A DNA stretch of 64,000 bases from Alphaproteobacteria bacterium (GTDB lineage Bacteria; Pseudomonadota; Alphaproteobacteria; CADEGL01). The position numbers were made by a program, and so were the translations under genes. The notes beneath the pieces were generated by a model, which saw nothing but the letters and a program-made list of their open reading frames with translations, made no database searches and was not told the origin of the DNA. The DNA lies in contig JAPLOM010000011.1 of the NCBI GenBank assembly GCA_026400755.1, positions 62,001 to 126,000 on the forward strand, written 5' to 3'. Shown piece after piece: positions 12,635 through 21,850 of the stretch. Positions within the stretch are counted from its first letter, which is position 1; every line of letters starts with the position of its first letter.

Positions 12635-13177
12635 TCAAACAGAGGCGCGGTCGGCATAGGGATCGGGAATGCCGAGGGAGGCCAGGCTTTTCCGTTCCAG
12701 CCGCTCCATCCGCCGCGCCTCCGCGTCGCCCTGGTGGTCGTGGCCGAAAAGATGGAGTACGCCGTGGACGACCAGATGGCTCAGATGGTGTGACGGTTTC
12801 TTGCCGCCCGCGGCTGCTTCGCGCAGCACCGTGCCGCGCGCCAGCACGACGTCGCCGAGCAGGATCGGCACGTTCACCGGCGGACGTGGCGTGGTTCCAT
12901 CGAGGCTCGGGAACGACAGCACGTTGGTCGGCTTGTCCTTGCCGCGGTGGCGGCGGTTGAGCGTGCGCACGAAGGCGTCGCCAGCCAGCACGATGCCGAT
13001 CTCGCCCTTGGGCACGGCCTTACCCAGATGGCCGAGCGCGGCGCGCGTCGCCGCGCGGCACAAGGCCGGCGCGCGCGGCAGGTCGCGCAGCCATGCCGAA
13101 TCGGGCACGGACACGATGACGCGCACGGGCGAGCGCCGCGCCGCGCGCGGCCGCCGTCTTGGCGGAGGTTCGCTCAC
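12635..13177 (-). CDS. ybeY: Endoribonuclease YbeY
   Basis: Zinc-dependent single-strand RNase for 16S rRNA 3'-end maturation and 70S quality control. The 180-residue product has the family triad in HGVLHLFGHDH: His138, His142 and His148. The substrate-groove segment RGKDKPTNVLSFP also matches YbeY. The N-terminal 18 residues are Arg/Pro-rich and may be disordered. The GTG start overlaps the end of phoH by 4 bases (GTGA), so translation is coupled to PhoH, its usual partner. Confidence 0.95.
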   Translation of the reverse strand: MSEPPPRRRPRAARRSPVRVIVSVPDSAWLRDLPRAPALCRAATRAALGHLGKAVPKGEIGIVLAGDAFVRTLNRRHRGKDKPTNVLSFPSLDGTTPRPPVNVPILLGDVVLARGTVLREAAAGGKKPSHHLSHLVVHGVLHLFGHDHQGDAEARRMERLERKSLASLGIPDPYADRASV

Positions 13178-14160
13178 TTTGTGCTGCCCGCGCCGGCCTT
13201 GTCGCGCGAATCGTAGGCGCGGACGATGCGGGCCACGATCGGGTGACGCACCACGTCGGCGTCGGTGAAGGTGACGATGGTGGCGCCTTCGATGTTGCCC
13301 ACCACCTGCAGCGCATCGACCATGCCCGAGACGGCACCGGGCGGCAGGTCGATCTGGCTGACGTCGCCGGTCACGACCATGCGCGAGTTCTCGCCCAGAC
13401 GGGTGAGGAACATCTTCATCTGTCCGGCCGTGGTGTTCTGCGCCTCGTCCAGGATGACGAAGGCGTTGGCCAGCGTGCGGCCGCGCATGAAAGCCAGCGG
13501 CGCCACTTCGATCTCGCCGCTTTCGAGCCGCTTGGCCACCTGCTCGGCCGGCAGCATGTCGTAGAGCGCGTCGTAGAGCGGACGCAGATAGGGGTCGACC
13601 TTTTCCTTGAGGTCGCCGGGCAGGAAGCCCAGCCGTTCGCCGGCCTCGACCGCGGGGCGCGACAGGACGATCCGGTCGACCTGGCCGCGCAGCATCATGG
13701 CGACCGCCATCGCGACCGCCAGATAGGTTTTTCCGGTGCCGGCGGGACCTTGCGCGAAAACCAGCTCGTGCTGTTCCAGCGCGGTCATGTAGGCGGCCTG
13801 GGCTTGCGTGCGTGGCGCGATCAGCCGGCGGCGCGTGTGGATGGAGGTGCGCTCGGCGCCGCCACGGCTTTCGACGTGTCCGGCCAGGCGGACGGCCGCA
13901 TCTACCTCGCCCGAATCGACGACCATGCCGCGCTTCAATCGCGCGTAAAGCTCATTGAGGGCGCGGCGGGCCAGTTCGACCGCGTCTTCGGACCCGAAGA
14001 TGGCGACCCGATTGCCGCGCGTGGTGACCGAGACGCCCAGCTGCTTCTCGATGCGCGCCAGGAACTCGTCGTGCTGACCGAACAGGGATGGCAACAGGCG
14101 GTTGTCGTCGAATTGAAGATGCACGGGCTTGGCACCCGCCGTGACCGACACCTGGCTCAA
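13174..14160 (-). CDS. phoH: PhoH-like ATPase
   Basis: A 328-residue P-loop ATPase of the PhoH-like (YbeZ) group. The Walker A motif GPAGTGKT is at residues 138-145, [19 protein letters not shown] is the family signature and [11 protein letters not shown] is the Walker B region. An N-terminal KH-like segment (about 12-90) precedes the ATPase. Despite the name, this form is tied to YbeY and RNA metabolism rather than proven to respond to phosphate; no PhoB box is visible nearby. It overlaps miaB and ybeY by 4 bases each, forming a tightly coupled set. Confidence 0.95.
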   Translation of the reverse strand: MSQVSVTAGAKPVHLQFDDNRLLPSLFGQHDEFLARIEKQLGVSVTTRGNRVAIFGSEDAVELARRALNELYARLKRGMVVDSGEVDAAVRLAGHVESRGGAERTSIHTRRRLIAPRTQAQAAYMTALEQHELVFAQGPAGTGKTYLAVAMAVAMMLRGQVDRIVLSRPAVEAGERLGFLPGDLKEKVDPYLRPLYDALYDMLPAEQVAKRLESGEIEVAPLAFMRGRTLANAFVILDEAQNTTAGQMKMFLTRLGENSRMVVTGDVSQIDLPPGAVSGMVDALQVVGNIEGATIVTFTDADVVRHPIVARIVRAYDSRDKAGAGSTK

Positions 14161-15536
14161 CCAATCCCCTCCATGGTGATTCGCCGTCCCCCGCCGTCCG
14201 AGGCGCCGAACGGCACCGTTGGATCCGATAATACCACGTCGCCTGCGACACTGTTGTTATAAGCGGCGTCGATGCGAACCGGCGCCAGAACACCCCGTGC
14301 GGCGCCCGTGGCATGCACCGACTGCATATATGGGCTGCGTCCGATGGACTGGCCAGGGCGCGAGCCCGGCCGGTCGAACAGGACCTCGACTGTTTGCCCG
14401 ATCGTGGCCCGGTTGAAGGCCAGCTGCATCTCGTTGAGGGCGGATTGCAGCCGCTCCAGCCGCTCGGATTTGACCTCTTCCGCGACCGTCTCCGCCATCT
14501 CGGCCGCGGGCGTGCCCGGCCGGGGGCTGTATTTGAAGGAATAGGCCTGGGCATAGCCGACCGCGCGAGCCAGCGCGAGGGTGGCCGCGAAATCGGCCTC
14601 GCTCTCGCCCGGAAAGCCCACGATGAAGTCGGACGACAAAGCCAAGTCGGGCCGCGCGTGGCGCAACCGGTCGATCGCACGCCGGTAGTCGTCCACCGTG
14701 TGACGCCGGTTCATGGCGGCCAGGATGCGATCCGAACCCGACTGCACGGGCAGATGCAGGAAGGGCATGAGCTGCGGCACGTCGCGGTGGACGGCCACCA
14801 GATCGTCATCCACGTCGCGCGGGTGCGAGGTCGTGTAACGGATGCGCGCGATGCCGTCGATATCGGCCAGGCGGCGGATCAAGTCGCCGAGCCCCGTCGC
14901 GCCGTGCCGGTAGGCGTTGACGTTCTGGCCCAACAGCGTGATCTCGCGCGTGCCGCCAGCGGCCATGCGCCGCGCCTCGTCCAGGATGTCGGCCACGGGA
15001 CGCGAGAACTCCGCGCCGCGCGTATAGGGCACGACGCAGAAGGTGCAAAACTTGTCGCAGCCTTCCTGGACGGTCAGGAACGCCGCCGCGCCGCGCACAG
15101 CACCATCGCCCGCGCCGGCGAACTTCGCGGCGGCCGTGAAATCGACGTCGATCGCGCCCGCTTTGGTGCGCGCGGCCTCCTCCAGCAACGCAGGGAGGCG
15201 GTGATAGGCCTGCGGCCCCACCACGACGTCGACATGGGGCATGCGGCGCCGGATCTCCTCGCCCTCGGCTTGCGCCACGCATCCCGCGACGCCCACGGAC
15301 AAGATGCGGCCCTCGCGCGCGCGTTCTTCCTTGAGCATGCGCAGGCGGCCCAGTTCGGAGAAGACCTTCTCCGACGCCTTCTCGCGGATATGGCAGGTGT
15401 TAAGGATCACCATGTCGGCATCCACCGGTGAATCAGCGGAGACATAGCCGAGCGGCGCCATGACGTCCGCCATGCGGGCGGAGTCGTAGACGTTCATCTG
15501 GCAACCGTAGGTTTTTATGAAGAGCTTTTTCGCCAC
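14157..15536 (-). CDS. miaB: tRNA-2-methylthio-N6-dimethylallyladenosine synthase
   Basis: Radical-SAM methylthiotransferase acting on i6A37 of tRNAs. The 459-residue protein has an N-terminal UPF0004 domain with Cys12, Cys48 and Cys86 for one iron-sulfur cluster. The radical-SAM CX3CX2C motif is at Cys160, Cys164 and Cys167 (GCDKFCTFC), and a C-terminal TRAM domain covers about 385-445. [10 protein letters not shown] and [10 protein letters not shown] are diagnostic of MiaB rather than RimO or MtaB. It is the first gene of the miaB-phoH-ybeY-corC-lnt set, with a candidate promoter about 70 bases upstream. Confidence 0.97.
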   Translation of the reverse strand: MAKKLFIKTYGCQMNVYDSARMADVMAPLGYVSADSPVDADMVILNTCHIREKASEKVFSELGRLRMLKEERAREGRILSVGVAGCVAQAEGEEIRRRMPHVDVVVGPQAYHRLPALLEEAARTKAGAIDVDFTAAAKFAGAGDGAVRGAAAFLTVQEGCDKFCTFCVVPYTRGAEFSRPVADILDEARRMAAGGTREITLLGQNVNAYRHGATGLGDLIRRLADIDGIARIRYTTSHPRDVDDDLVAVHRDVPQLMPFLHLPVQSGSDRILAAMNRRHTVDDYRRAIDRLRHARPDLALSSDFIVGFPGESEADFAATLALARAVGYAQAYSFKYSPRPGTPAAEMAETVAEEVKSERLERLQSALNEMQLAFNRATIGQTVEVLFDRPGSRPGQSIGRSPYMQSVHATGAARGVLAPVRIDAAYNNSVAGDVVLSDPTVPFGASDGGGRRITMEGIG

Positions 15537-15604
15537 GCGCTTACGAACGGTGCGTGGCGCCGCGCGGGACGCCGTACTTCGCGAGAAGAGTGAACATAAT
15601 CAAG

Positions 15605-15632
15605 ACACTAGCATCGCTCGACCGGGAGTCAA
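15605..15632 (-). promoter_or_regulatory. Candidate promoter for miaB-phoH-ybeY-corC-lnt
   Basis: On the minus strand TTGACT (15627-15632) and TAGTGT (15605-15610) are 16 bases apart in the 105-base gap between the acyltransferase gene and miaB. The -35 match is strong and the -10 is moderate. This gives the miaB group its own start although it could also be read from upstream. Confidence 0.45.
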
Positions 15633-15641
15633 GCGAGCCCC

Positions 15642-16442
15642 TCATGCGGGCAGCGGCACGGACAGGGCGCGGCCCGAAAGCGCCGAGGCGATGCCGTTCG
15701 CGATCACCGATTCGCAATGGCGGGCTAAGGCCTTGCGGTTGGGGAAATCGGGCGGGCTGACGGGCGGATGGAACTCGACCACGACGGTCGCCGTGCCCAA
15801 CGCCATCACGTTGAGAACGTGGGAGGCCAGGTTCATGTCGCCGTACCAGGCATAGAATGGGCGCAGGTTGCGCCCGAGCGGCATGCCGTCCAGCCGCGTA
15901 TAGGTGACCGACACAGGCTGCACCACCACCGGCCGGCCACGCACTTCGATGGCGGCCGCGCTGAACAAGGCGCTCTTGAACGGCAGCGTGCCGTGGCCGT
16001 GGCTGCTGGTGCCTTCCGGAAACAGGATCAGATCGTCGCCGCCTTCCAGGCGACGGGCGATCTCGTCGCGCTGGACGCTGGGGTCGCGCGCGCTGCGATC
16101 GACGAAGACGCTGCGCTGCAATCGGGCCAAAAGGCCGAACAGTGGCCAGTCCTTGACTTCGGCCTTGGACACGAAGGAGCCGTGGGTGGCGGCGCCGAGG
16201 ACCGTGATGTCGAGATAGGAGGTGTGATTCGCGATGAAGAGTGTCGGGCCATGAGACACGCGCTTGCCCCGAATCTCGAGCTTGAGCCCCAGGATGCCGC
16301 AGCAGAGCCGGTGAAAGGTCGTGGGCAATGTTTTCGCACGCCGTGAGCCCACGGTCAGGAACAGGGCCTGCACCGGGATCAGGGCGAAGGTCAGGCTGAG
16401 ATAGGCGACGAGACGGCAGAAGGCGCGGAGCGGAGAGCCCAT
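15642..16442 (-). CDS. 1-acyl-glycerol-3-phosphate-type O-acyltransferase, probably OlsA/PlsC
   Basis: Membrane-associated acyltransferase of 266 residues. The catalytic HX4D box is NHTSYLD (His73, Asp78) and the phosphate-binding FPEGTSS motif lies near residue 140; an N-terminal hydrophobic segment anchors it. The gene lies 3 bases downstream of an OlsB-like N-acyltransferase. In ornithine-lipid producers such a pair makes lyso-ornithine lipid (OlsB) and then ornithine lipid (OlsA). The pairing is the reason to favour OlsA, but a general PlsC role in phosphatidic acid synthesis cannot be excluded from sequence alone. Confidence 0.85.
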   Translation of the reverse strand: MGSPLRAFCRLVAYLSLTFALIPVQALFLTVGSRRAKTLPTTFHRLCCGILGLKLEIRGKRVSHGPTLFIANHTSYLDITVLGAATHGSFVSKAEVKDWPLFGLLARLQRSVFVDRSARDPSVQRDEIARRLEGGDDLILFPEGTSSHGHGTLPFKSALFSAAAIEVRGRPVVVQPVSVTYTRLDGMPLGRNLRPFYAWYGDMNLASHVLNVMALGTATVVVEFHPPVSPPDFPNRKALARHCESVIANGIASALSGRALSVPLPA

Positions 16443-16445
16443 GGC

Positions 16446-17285
16446 TCAGTCGAGCAAGCCTGAACCGCGGCCTTCCTCACGCGCGTAATGGCGCGAGTAT
16501 TTCTCCGTGACCCAGTCGGTCTTCACGATGATGCAAACGTCGGTCGTATTGAACTGCTCGTCGACCACGGCGCCGTCGCCGATGAAGCCGCCGACGCGCA
16601 GGTAGCCCTTGATCAAGGGCGGCAGCGCGGCTTGGGCCCGTTTCGGGTCGATCTCGGGCCGCTCGACCAGGCGCATGTCGGTGTAGCGTTCGGTCAGCGC
16701 GCGCGGGCGAAGCGCCGGCGGCGCCAGATGATAGTGGTAGAGATAGGCCAACGATGTCGCGATGTGCGACGGATCGGTGCCCGGCAGGCTGGCGCAGCCG
16801 AACATAATCTCGATCTTGTGATGAAACACGTATTGCGCGATGCCGCGCCACAGAAGTTGCATGCTCGCGCGGCCGCGATAGGCCGCGTTGACGCAGGAGC
16901 GGCCGAGTTCCAGGATTTCGCCCGGATACGACAGCAGAACGCCGATATCGAATTCGCCCGCCGTGTAAAAGCCGCCATGTTCGTTGGCGACCGTCCGGCG
17001 CAGGAGGCGATACGTGCCGACCACGGCCTCCGCCCCCTCCCCGCGTTCCGCGTCAAACACCAGAAGGTGGTCGCAAATTCCGTCGAAATCGTCGAAATCC
17101 TGGCGGCGCGCCGCCATCTCCGGCGTCGGATTCGCGGACATCTCTTCGTAGAACACCTGATAACGAAGCGATTGGGAGGCCGAGATCTCGGCTGCGCTTT
17201 CGGCCAAGCGGACCGACAGGCTGCCGGAACTGGCGTCGACAACCCGTTCGGCTTCGCGCTTGCGGAACGGCACAGTGTTGCTCAT
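16446..17285 (-). CDS. olsB: OlsB-like ornithine-acyl carrier protein N-acyltransferase
   Basis: A 279-residue GNAT-fold acyltransferase of the hemolysin-like/OlsB family, which transfers a 3-hydroxyacyl chain to ornithine. Visible signatures are LRYQVFYEEM near the N-terminus, DHLLVFD, the GEILELGRSCVNAAYRGRA core, and MFGCASLPGTDP, which are characteristic of this family. No membrane segment is apparent. It forms a two-gene unit with the following O-acyltransferase. Ornithine lipids replace phospholipids under phosphate limitation in several alphaproteobacteria, but I see no PhoB box directly upstream, so basal expression is likelier. Confidence 0.85.
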   Translation of the reverse strand: MSNTVPFRKREAERVVDASSGSLSVRLAESAAEISASQSLRYQVFYEEMSANPTPEMAARRQDFDDFDGICDHLLVFDAERGEGAEAVVGTYRLLRRTVANEHGGFYTAGEFDIGVLLSYPGEILELGRSCVNAAYRGRASMQLLWRGIAQYVFHHKIEIMFGCASLPGTDPSHIATSLAYLYHYHLAPPALRPRALTERYTDMRLVERPEIDPKRAQAALPPLIKGYLRVGGFIGDGAVVDEQFNTTDVCIIVKTDWVTEKYSRHYAREEGRGSGLLD

Positions 17286-17322
17286 CCCGTCAAATCCGTT
17301 CGCGGCATGGCGGCGCGCGCCG

Positions 17323-17769
17323 TCATTCGGAACCCGTGCGCTTGCGCTTCAGCGGCGCGCCGTAAAGGGCCAGCCGGTGATTCACCAATTCATAACCCAG
17401 CTGCCGCGCTATACGGCGCTGAAGCTGCTCGATCTCTTCGTTGCGAAACTCGATCACCTTGCCGCTTTGCACGTCGATCAGGTGGTCGTGGTGCCGCTCG
17501 GGTACCTCTTCGTAACGCGCGCGACCTTCGCCGAACTCATGCCGCTCCAAGATCTGGGCGGCCTCGAGCAGACGCACGGTGCGGTAGACGGTGGCCAAGC
17601 TGATACGGCGGTCGATCTCGGCGGCGCGTCGGTAGACCTGTTCGACGTCCGGGTGGTCCTGCGCTTCGGACAGGACTTGCGCGATGACGCGCCGCTGGCC
17701 CGTCATTTTCAGGCCCTTCTCGACACAACGCCGTTCGATACGGGACAGCTCGGTGGTTTTGCCAGGCAT
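17323..17769 (-). CDS. fur: Fur-family transcriptional regulator
   Basis: Metal-responsive repressor of 148 residues. The N-terminal winged helix contains MTGQRRVIAQVLSEAQDHPD and the recognition region ISLATVYRTVRLLEAAQILERHEFG. The dimerisation/metal domain has the HHDHLIDVQSGKVIEF segment (His cluster near residue 92). The C-terminus lacks the CXXC pairs of zinc-type Fur, as in many alphaproteobacterial Fur/Mur proteins, so the co-repressor (iron or manganese) is uncertain. It lies 37 bases upstream of olsB and 64 downstream of rimI. Confidence 0.88.
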   Translation of the reverse strand: MPGKTTELSRIERRCVEKGLKMTGQRRVIAQVLSEAQDHPDVEQVYRRAAEIDRRISLATVYRTVRLLEAAQILERHEFGEGRARYEEVPERHHDHLIDVQSGKVIEFRNEEIEQLQRRIARQLGYELVNHRLALYGAPLKRKRTGSE

Positions 17770-17833
17770 GCTTCGGTTTCCTCGGGGCGGAGTATAGACG
17801 AAAGGTCGCGGACCAGCTATCCGCCCGGCCGCG

Positions 17834-18301
17834 TTAGGTTATTTTCCCCACAGGAAATGTGAGTTTAAGCACAAGCGCGTCGGCATCCCGATCGCCCGCG
17901 CGACGATAGTAGCGGGACCGCCGGCCGACCTCGCTGAAGCCGTGGGCTCGATAGAACGCGAACGCCGCCCGATTATCCTCCGCGACCTCGAGGAAAAGCG
18001 ACGCGACCCCCGCAGCCAGCAGCGAAACGACCGCCGCTTCCAAAAGCGCCGTGGCGATTCCGTGACGCCGGGCGGCGGGCAACACGCCGAGCGACAGAAT
18101 TTCGGCCTCGTCGGCAGCGGCGCGCCAGAGCATGAAGCCCACCGGCGCCGCATCCGACGCCAGCGCCGCGAAGACGCCGGGCTGTCGCAAAAGCGTACCG
18201 ATATCCGCGGCCGGCCATGCCTCTTCGAGGCAGGCGGCGTGCAACGCCGCAAGCACATCCGCGCGCGACGCATTCACCGCCTCGATCCGCACATCCGTCA
18301 C
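17834..18301 (-). CDS. rimI: Ribosomal protein-alanine acetyltransferase RimI-like
   Basis: GNAT acetyltransferase of 155 residues, probably acetylating the N-terminus of ribosomal protein S18 or related targets. The acetyl-CoA-binding core EILSLGVLPAARRHGIATALLEAA and the FLEVAEDNRAAFAFYRAHGF motif (ED-N--A--FY) are typical of RimI. I place the start at the GTG at 18299-18301, which overlaps the tsaB stop as GTGA; a longer frame inside tsaB is Arg-rich and not conserved-looking. The tsaB-rimI coupling is the common arrangement. Confidence 0.9.
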   Translation of the reverse strand: MTDVRIEAVNASRADVLAALHAACLEEAWPAADIGTLLRQPGVFAALASDAAPVGFMLWRAAADEAEILSLGVLPAARRHGIATALLEAAVVSLLAAGVASLFLEVAEDNRAAFAFYRAHGFSEVGRRSRYYRRAGDRDADALVLKLTFPVGKIT

Positions 18302-18990
18302 GCGCGGGCGACCGTCACATCGGGCGGTCGCAGATAGAGCGGGCGCGGCGGAAGCAGCGCGCCGCCCGCGGCAAGACGCGCGGCGGCGGCCAGCGCGACA
18401 TGGGCGGCATCCGGATGAACGGCATCGGCCAGGACCGACGCGCGGCGGCCGCCCGCGGCCAGCGCTTCCGCCGCCCGAACGGCGGCGTCGCCCGCCACAG
18501 CCAAGCCACCCGGCGGAACGTGGGCGCACAGATCTTCCGGCGGGACTGCGGCGGGCGCATCGAGCGGCGACAGATCGGCGGCGAAAGACTGCACGAACAA
18601 TTCACGCCGTTTGGATTCGATCGCGATCAGCAAAACAGCGCCCTCGCGCGCACCTGCGTCGACCGCGTGGGCTACGGCCTCCAGCGTGGTGATGCCGCCA
18701 ATCGGTTTGCCCGCCGCGAGCGCTATGCCCTGCGCGGCCGCGAGGCCCACGCGCAAGCCCGTGAACGCGCCGGGCCCAACCGTGACCACGATATGATCGA
18801 GCGCCGCGAACGCCACGCCGCTTTCGGCCATGACCGTTTCGATCAACGGCACCAGCGCCTGGGCATGGCCGGTCGCCATGGGCGCGAAGCGGCGCGCGGC
18901 GATTGCGCCGCCGGACAAGACAGCGGCGGAACAGGCCGCCGTCGCCGAATCGAGCGCCAGGATCGTGGGTTGGGTCAAGCGATCGCGCAT
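18298..18990 (-). CDS. tsaB: tRNA threonylcarbamoyladenosine biosynthesis protein TsaB
   Basis: Partner of TsaD in forming t6A37 of tRNA. The 230-residue product begins [20 protein letters not shown], with the ASKHA-fold phosphate-loop like segment LDSAT and the family motif [22 protein letters not shown] around residues 70-92. The ATG at 18988-18990 gives the standard length; the frame continues upstream inside the nitroreductase gene but that part is not TsaB-like. It overlaps the nitroreductase end by 16 bases and rimI by 4. Confidence 0.95.
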   Translation of the reverse strand: MRDRLTQPTILALDSATAACSAAVLSGGAIAARRFAPMATGHAQALVPLIETVMAESGVAFAALDHIVVTVGPGAFTGLRVGLAAAQGIALAAGKPIGGITTLEAVAHAVDAGAREGAVLLIAIESKRRELFVQSFAADLSPLDAPAAVPPEDLCAHVPPGGLAVAGDAAVRAAEALAAGGRRASVLADAVHPDAAHVALAAAARLAAGGALLPPRPLYLRPPDVTVARA

Positions 18991-19565
18991 GTCTCTTCGA
19001 AGGTCAGGCGCGGATTGCGGGGCGGCAGACCGGTGCGGTCGCCATAGCCCAGATTGCACAGGAAGTTCGACTTCACACGGCCATCGGGAAAGAACGCCGC
19101 ATCGACCTTGGCATTGTCGAAGCCCGACATGGGGCCGCAATCGAGGCCGAGGGCGCGCGCGGCCAGCATGAAATAACCGGCCTGCAGCGAGCCGTTGCGC
19201 AGCGCGGTGACCTCCGCGGTCTTGGCATTGCCCGCGAACCACGAGCGCGCATCGGCCTGCGGAAACAGGCGCGGCAGATGGTCATAGAACAAAAGGTCGT
19301 AGGCGAAGATCGCCGTGACCGGCGCCGTCATCGTCTGTTCCATGTTGCCGGCGCTGAGGCTGGGCTTGAGCCGTGCCTTGGCCTCGGGCGAACGGACGAA
19401 GACGATACGCGCGGGGCTGCAATTCGCGCTGGTGGGCGCGAGCTTCATCAGGTCGTAGGCCGCGCGCAGATTTTCGTCCGACACCGGCCGGTCGATCCAA
19501 CGGCGCAGCGTGCGGGCGTCGCGGAAGATGATGTCCAGGTCCTTGTCGGTGACGCGCACGTCCAT
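18975..19565 (-). CDS. Nitroreductase-family protein (RutE/HadB-like)
   Basis: FMN-dependent reductase of 196 residues. The N-terminal [17 protein letters not shown] and [19 protein letters not shown] segments are the flavin-binding signatures of the nitroreductase fold. [24 protein letters not shown] and FLCNLGYGD match the malonic semialdehyde reductase (RutE/YdfG-associated) subgroup. No other rut genes are in the window, so pyrimidine degradation is not supported by context. The gene overlaps tsaB by 16 bases and is divergent from the deacetylase gene. Confidence 0.85.
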   Translation of the reverse strand: MDVRVTDKDLDIIFRDARTLRRWIDRPVSDENLRAAYDLMKLAPTSANCSPARIVFVRSPEAKARLKPSLSAGNMEQTMTAPVTAIFAYDLLFYDHLPRLFPQADARSWFAGNAKTAEVTALRNGSLQAGYFMLAARALGLDCGPMSGFDNAKVDAAFFPDGRVKSNFLCNLGYGDRTGLPPRNPRLTFEETCAIA

Positions 19566-19664
19566 GGCGGGCTCCTTGCCTATGCCGGCCTATTGTCCGC
19601 GATGGCGGCGCCTTCCCACAAGCGAGCGGCTTGGCGCGGCAGGGCGCCGTGGTTAGGGTCACGC

Positions 19665-20705
19665 ATGGAAACCCGTACGGTGCCCTTCCGAACCTATCTG
19701 CGCGCCGCACTTCTCGCGCTGTTCGCCTTGGCCGCCACGCCGGTTGCAGCGGCCGATTCGGCGGTGATCGTCCTCTATCACCGTTTTGGCGAAAACCAGT
19801 ATCCCACCACGAACATCCGCCTGGAGCAGTTCGAGGCGCATCTGAAGGAACTGAAATCAGGCGGCTATACGGTCCTGCCGCTGACCGAGATCGTGACGGC
19901 CTTCGCCGAAGGCCGTGCGCTGCCCGACCGCACGGTGGCCATCACGATCGACGACGCGGTCGCATCCGTCTACACGCGCGCCTGGCCGCGCCTCAAGCAG
20001 GCGGCCCTGCCGTTCACGCTTTTTATCTCAACCGAAGCGCATGACCGACGCTTCAAGGATTACATGACCTGGGATCAGATTCGCGAACTGAAGGAAGCGG
20101 GTGTCACGATCGGCAACCATTCCGTCACGCACGGACACATGGTGGACGCAACGCCCGAGCAGAACGCGGCCGAAATCGAAAACTCCAACGCGCGCTTCAA
20201 GGCCGAGCTGGGCGAGACGCCCGCCTTGTTCGCCTATCCTTACGGCGAGTATGCGAACGCGCCGCGCGCGGCGACTGAGAAGGCCGGCTTCAAGGCCGCG
20301 TTCGGCCAGCATTCCGGCGTGGCCTATCGCGGCGCGGATCGCTTCGCCTTGCCGCGCTTCGCCCTTAACGAGCACTGGGGAGAGATCGGGCGTTTCCGCG
20401 AGATCGCGAACGCCCTGCCCCTGCCCATCACGGTGAGCGAGCCGGGCGACGCGCGGGTGACGCAGCCGAATCCGCCGCCTTTCGCACTGACAGTCTCGCC
20501 GGATGTGGGGTCGCTGACAAAATTCGCGTGTTACGGGCCGTCGCGAGCCACGACGAACCTCGATGAAGGCCAACGCACGGCGAAGATCAGTTTCGCGCAG
20601 CCCATGGCGCTGGGACGCAACCGGGTCAACTGCACCATGCCAGGCCCAGACGGACGCTGGCGCTGGTGGGGCATCCAGTTTTACGTGCCGAAAAAAACGT
20701 CCTAG
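19665..20705 (+). CDS. Secreted polysaccharide deacetylase with extra C-terminal domain
   Basis: A 346-residue protein with a signal peptide (about residues 1-29, cut after VAAA) followed by a NodB-type deacetylase domain (about 35-240). The metal-binding parts are visible: TIDDAVAS for motif 1 (Ala replaces the usual Gly after the Asp pair), NHSVTHGHM for motif 2 and FAYPYGEY for motif 3. The final 85 residues form a separate beta-rich segment (FALTVSPDVGSLTKFACYG to WWGIQFYVP) that I do not recognise. The substrate, cell-wall or exopolysaccharide, is unknown. The ATG at 19665 is chosen for the signal peptide. It ends on bax, sharing CTAG. Confidence 0.85.
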   Translation: METRTVPFRTYLRAALLALFALAATPVAAADSAVIVLYHRFGENQYPTTNIRLEQFEAHLKELKSGGYTVLPLTEIVTAFAEGRALPDRTVAITIDDAVASVYTRAWPRLKQAALPFTLFISTEAHDRRFKDYMTWDQIRELKEAGVTIGNHSVTHGHMVDATPEQNAAEIENSNARFKAELGETPALFAYPYGEYANAPRAATEKAGFKAAFGQHSGVAYRGADRFALPRFALNEHWGEIGRFREIANALPLPITVSEPGDARVTQPNPPPFALTVSPDVGSLTKFACYGPSRATTNLDEGQRTAKISFAQPMALGRNRVNCTMPGPDGRWRWWGIQFYVPKKTS

Positions 20706-21667
20706 GCGCCGCGCGCGCCAGCCAGAGGCGGGCGCCGCTCGAGCCGTGCGCCGTCGAACGCGCGAAGCTGGTTCGACTGAATCATGGCCCGAACGTCGCG
20801 GATATAGTCGGGACCGCGCTCCGAATATCTGCTGATTTTGGCCGCCAGCTCGTAGCCATCCAAGGGACGGTTCTGCACGCGCAGACCCGCGCGCCGATCC
20901 CGAAACTCGCGATAGGCGTTGTGGGTGTTGAGATTTTTGACGTAGGCGCGTACGCCTTCGGCCAAGCCGTTGAACGCATGAATCTGATAGTCGTTGTCGT
21001 CCGCGCTGGCGGGCGTCATGCCGACGTCGGGGTTGAAAACCTTCTGACCGAAGAGAGCCTGGCCCTCGCGCGCGAAGCGCGACGTTCCCCAGCCGCTCTC
21101 GATCGCGGCCTGCGCCATGGCGAGAGAGGGCGGCACCGCGTCGACCCGACGCAGCAGCTGCTGGAAGTTCACGCCGTCGACTTCGTAACGCTGCGCCAGG
21201 CGCTCGAGCCATGCCTGCTCGCGCGGAGAAATCGTCTCGCCCGCAGCCAAGCGTTGCTCCAGCGCGATCAATCGCGCGCGATCGCGCAAGACGGCCTCGT
21301 TCGCGTCCAGCATCAGTGGCAACAGCGCGCGGAAGAAAAGCGCCTTGCGATCCGCGGCGGACTCGATGGTGGCCAGATCGTCCGGCATCCGGTGCAAAAG
21401 GATGCGCGGCACGTCGACCAGCCCTTCGCGCACGTCCTGCAGATGATAGTCCATCTGGGAATAGAGATCGGACAAGGCATCGGCGCCGCGCACGTCATGC
21501 ACGAACGTCGAGCCGTTGAGCGTGGCGCTGCCCTTCAGCGAGCCGCCCACGACACCGGCCGCGTCAGGCGCAGTCAGGAAAATGGAGCCCGCGACGAGAA
21601 TGGCGCAGACACCGGCGGAAAAAAGGGTGCGATCACGTAAGGTCGCCCGCAACAACAACTGGCGCAT
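20702..21667 (-). CDS. Bax-type glucosaminidase-domain protein
   Basis: A 321-residue exported or membrane-anchored protein with one hydrophobic segment (about 15-40). The C-terminal half is a Bax/mannosyl-glycoprotein endo-beta-N-acetylglucosaminidase domain: MAQAAIESGWGTSRFAREG holds the likely catalytic Glu, and NDYQIHAFNGLAEGVRAYVKNLNTH, AYREFRDRR and DGYELAAKISRYSERGPDY follow the family pattern. It probably cleaves glycan strands of peptidoglycan. It converges on the deacetylase gene with a 4-base overlap. The pair may act on the same polymer, but this is an inference from position only. Confidence 0.85.
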   Translation of the reverse strand: MRQLLLRATLRDRTLFSAGVCAILVAGSIFLTAPDAAGVVGGSLKGSATLNGSTFVHDVRGADALSDLYSQMDYHLQDVREGLVDVPRILLHRMPDDLATIESAADRKALFFRALLPLMLDANEAVLRDRARLIALEQRLAAGETISPREQAWLERLAQRYEVDGVNFQQLLRRVDAVPPSLAMAQAAIESGWGTSRFAREGQALFGQKVFNPDVGMTPASADDNDYQIHAFNGLAEGVRAYVKNLNTHNAYREFRDRRAGLRVQNRPLDGYELAAKISRYSERGPDYIRDVRAMIQSNQLRAFDGARLERRPPLAGARGA

Positions 21668-21850
21668 CGATCACTCCGGATATGAAGAGGGATTCGAGCC
21701 GCGCCCCCGCCTGCTCGACGCAATCGCAATGAAACAAGAGTAACACAAACCGGCGGGCACGAGAATCGACCGCTTGGTTATTGGGATCGTGTTCCCATCA
21801 TGCTGAACCGCACGACAGGTCAAACCTTAGAACGGTCGAAGGAAATGAAG

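Noticed and set aside
17286-17322. A PhoB box controlling the ornithine-lipid genes
   Set aside because: The 37-base spacer and the adjacent end of fur contain no CTGTCAT-like heptad pair.
18903-19664. N-terminal extension of the deacetylase frame through 254 codons upstream
   Set aside because: It is antisense to tsaB and the nitroreductase; the ATG at 19665 directly precedes a signal peptide.
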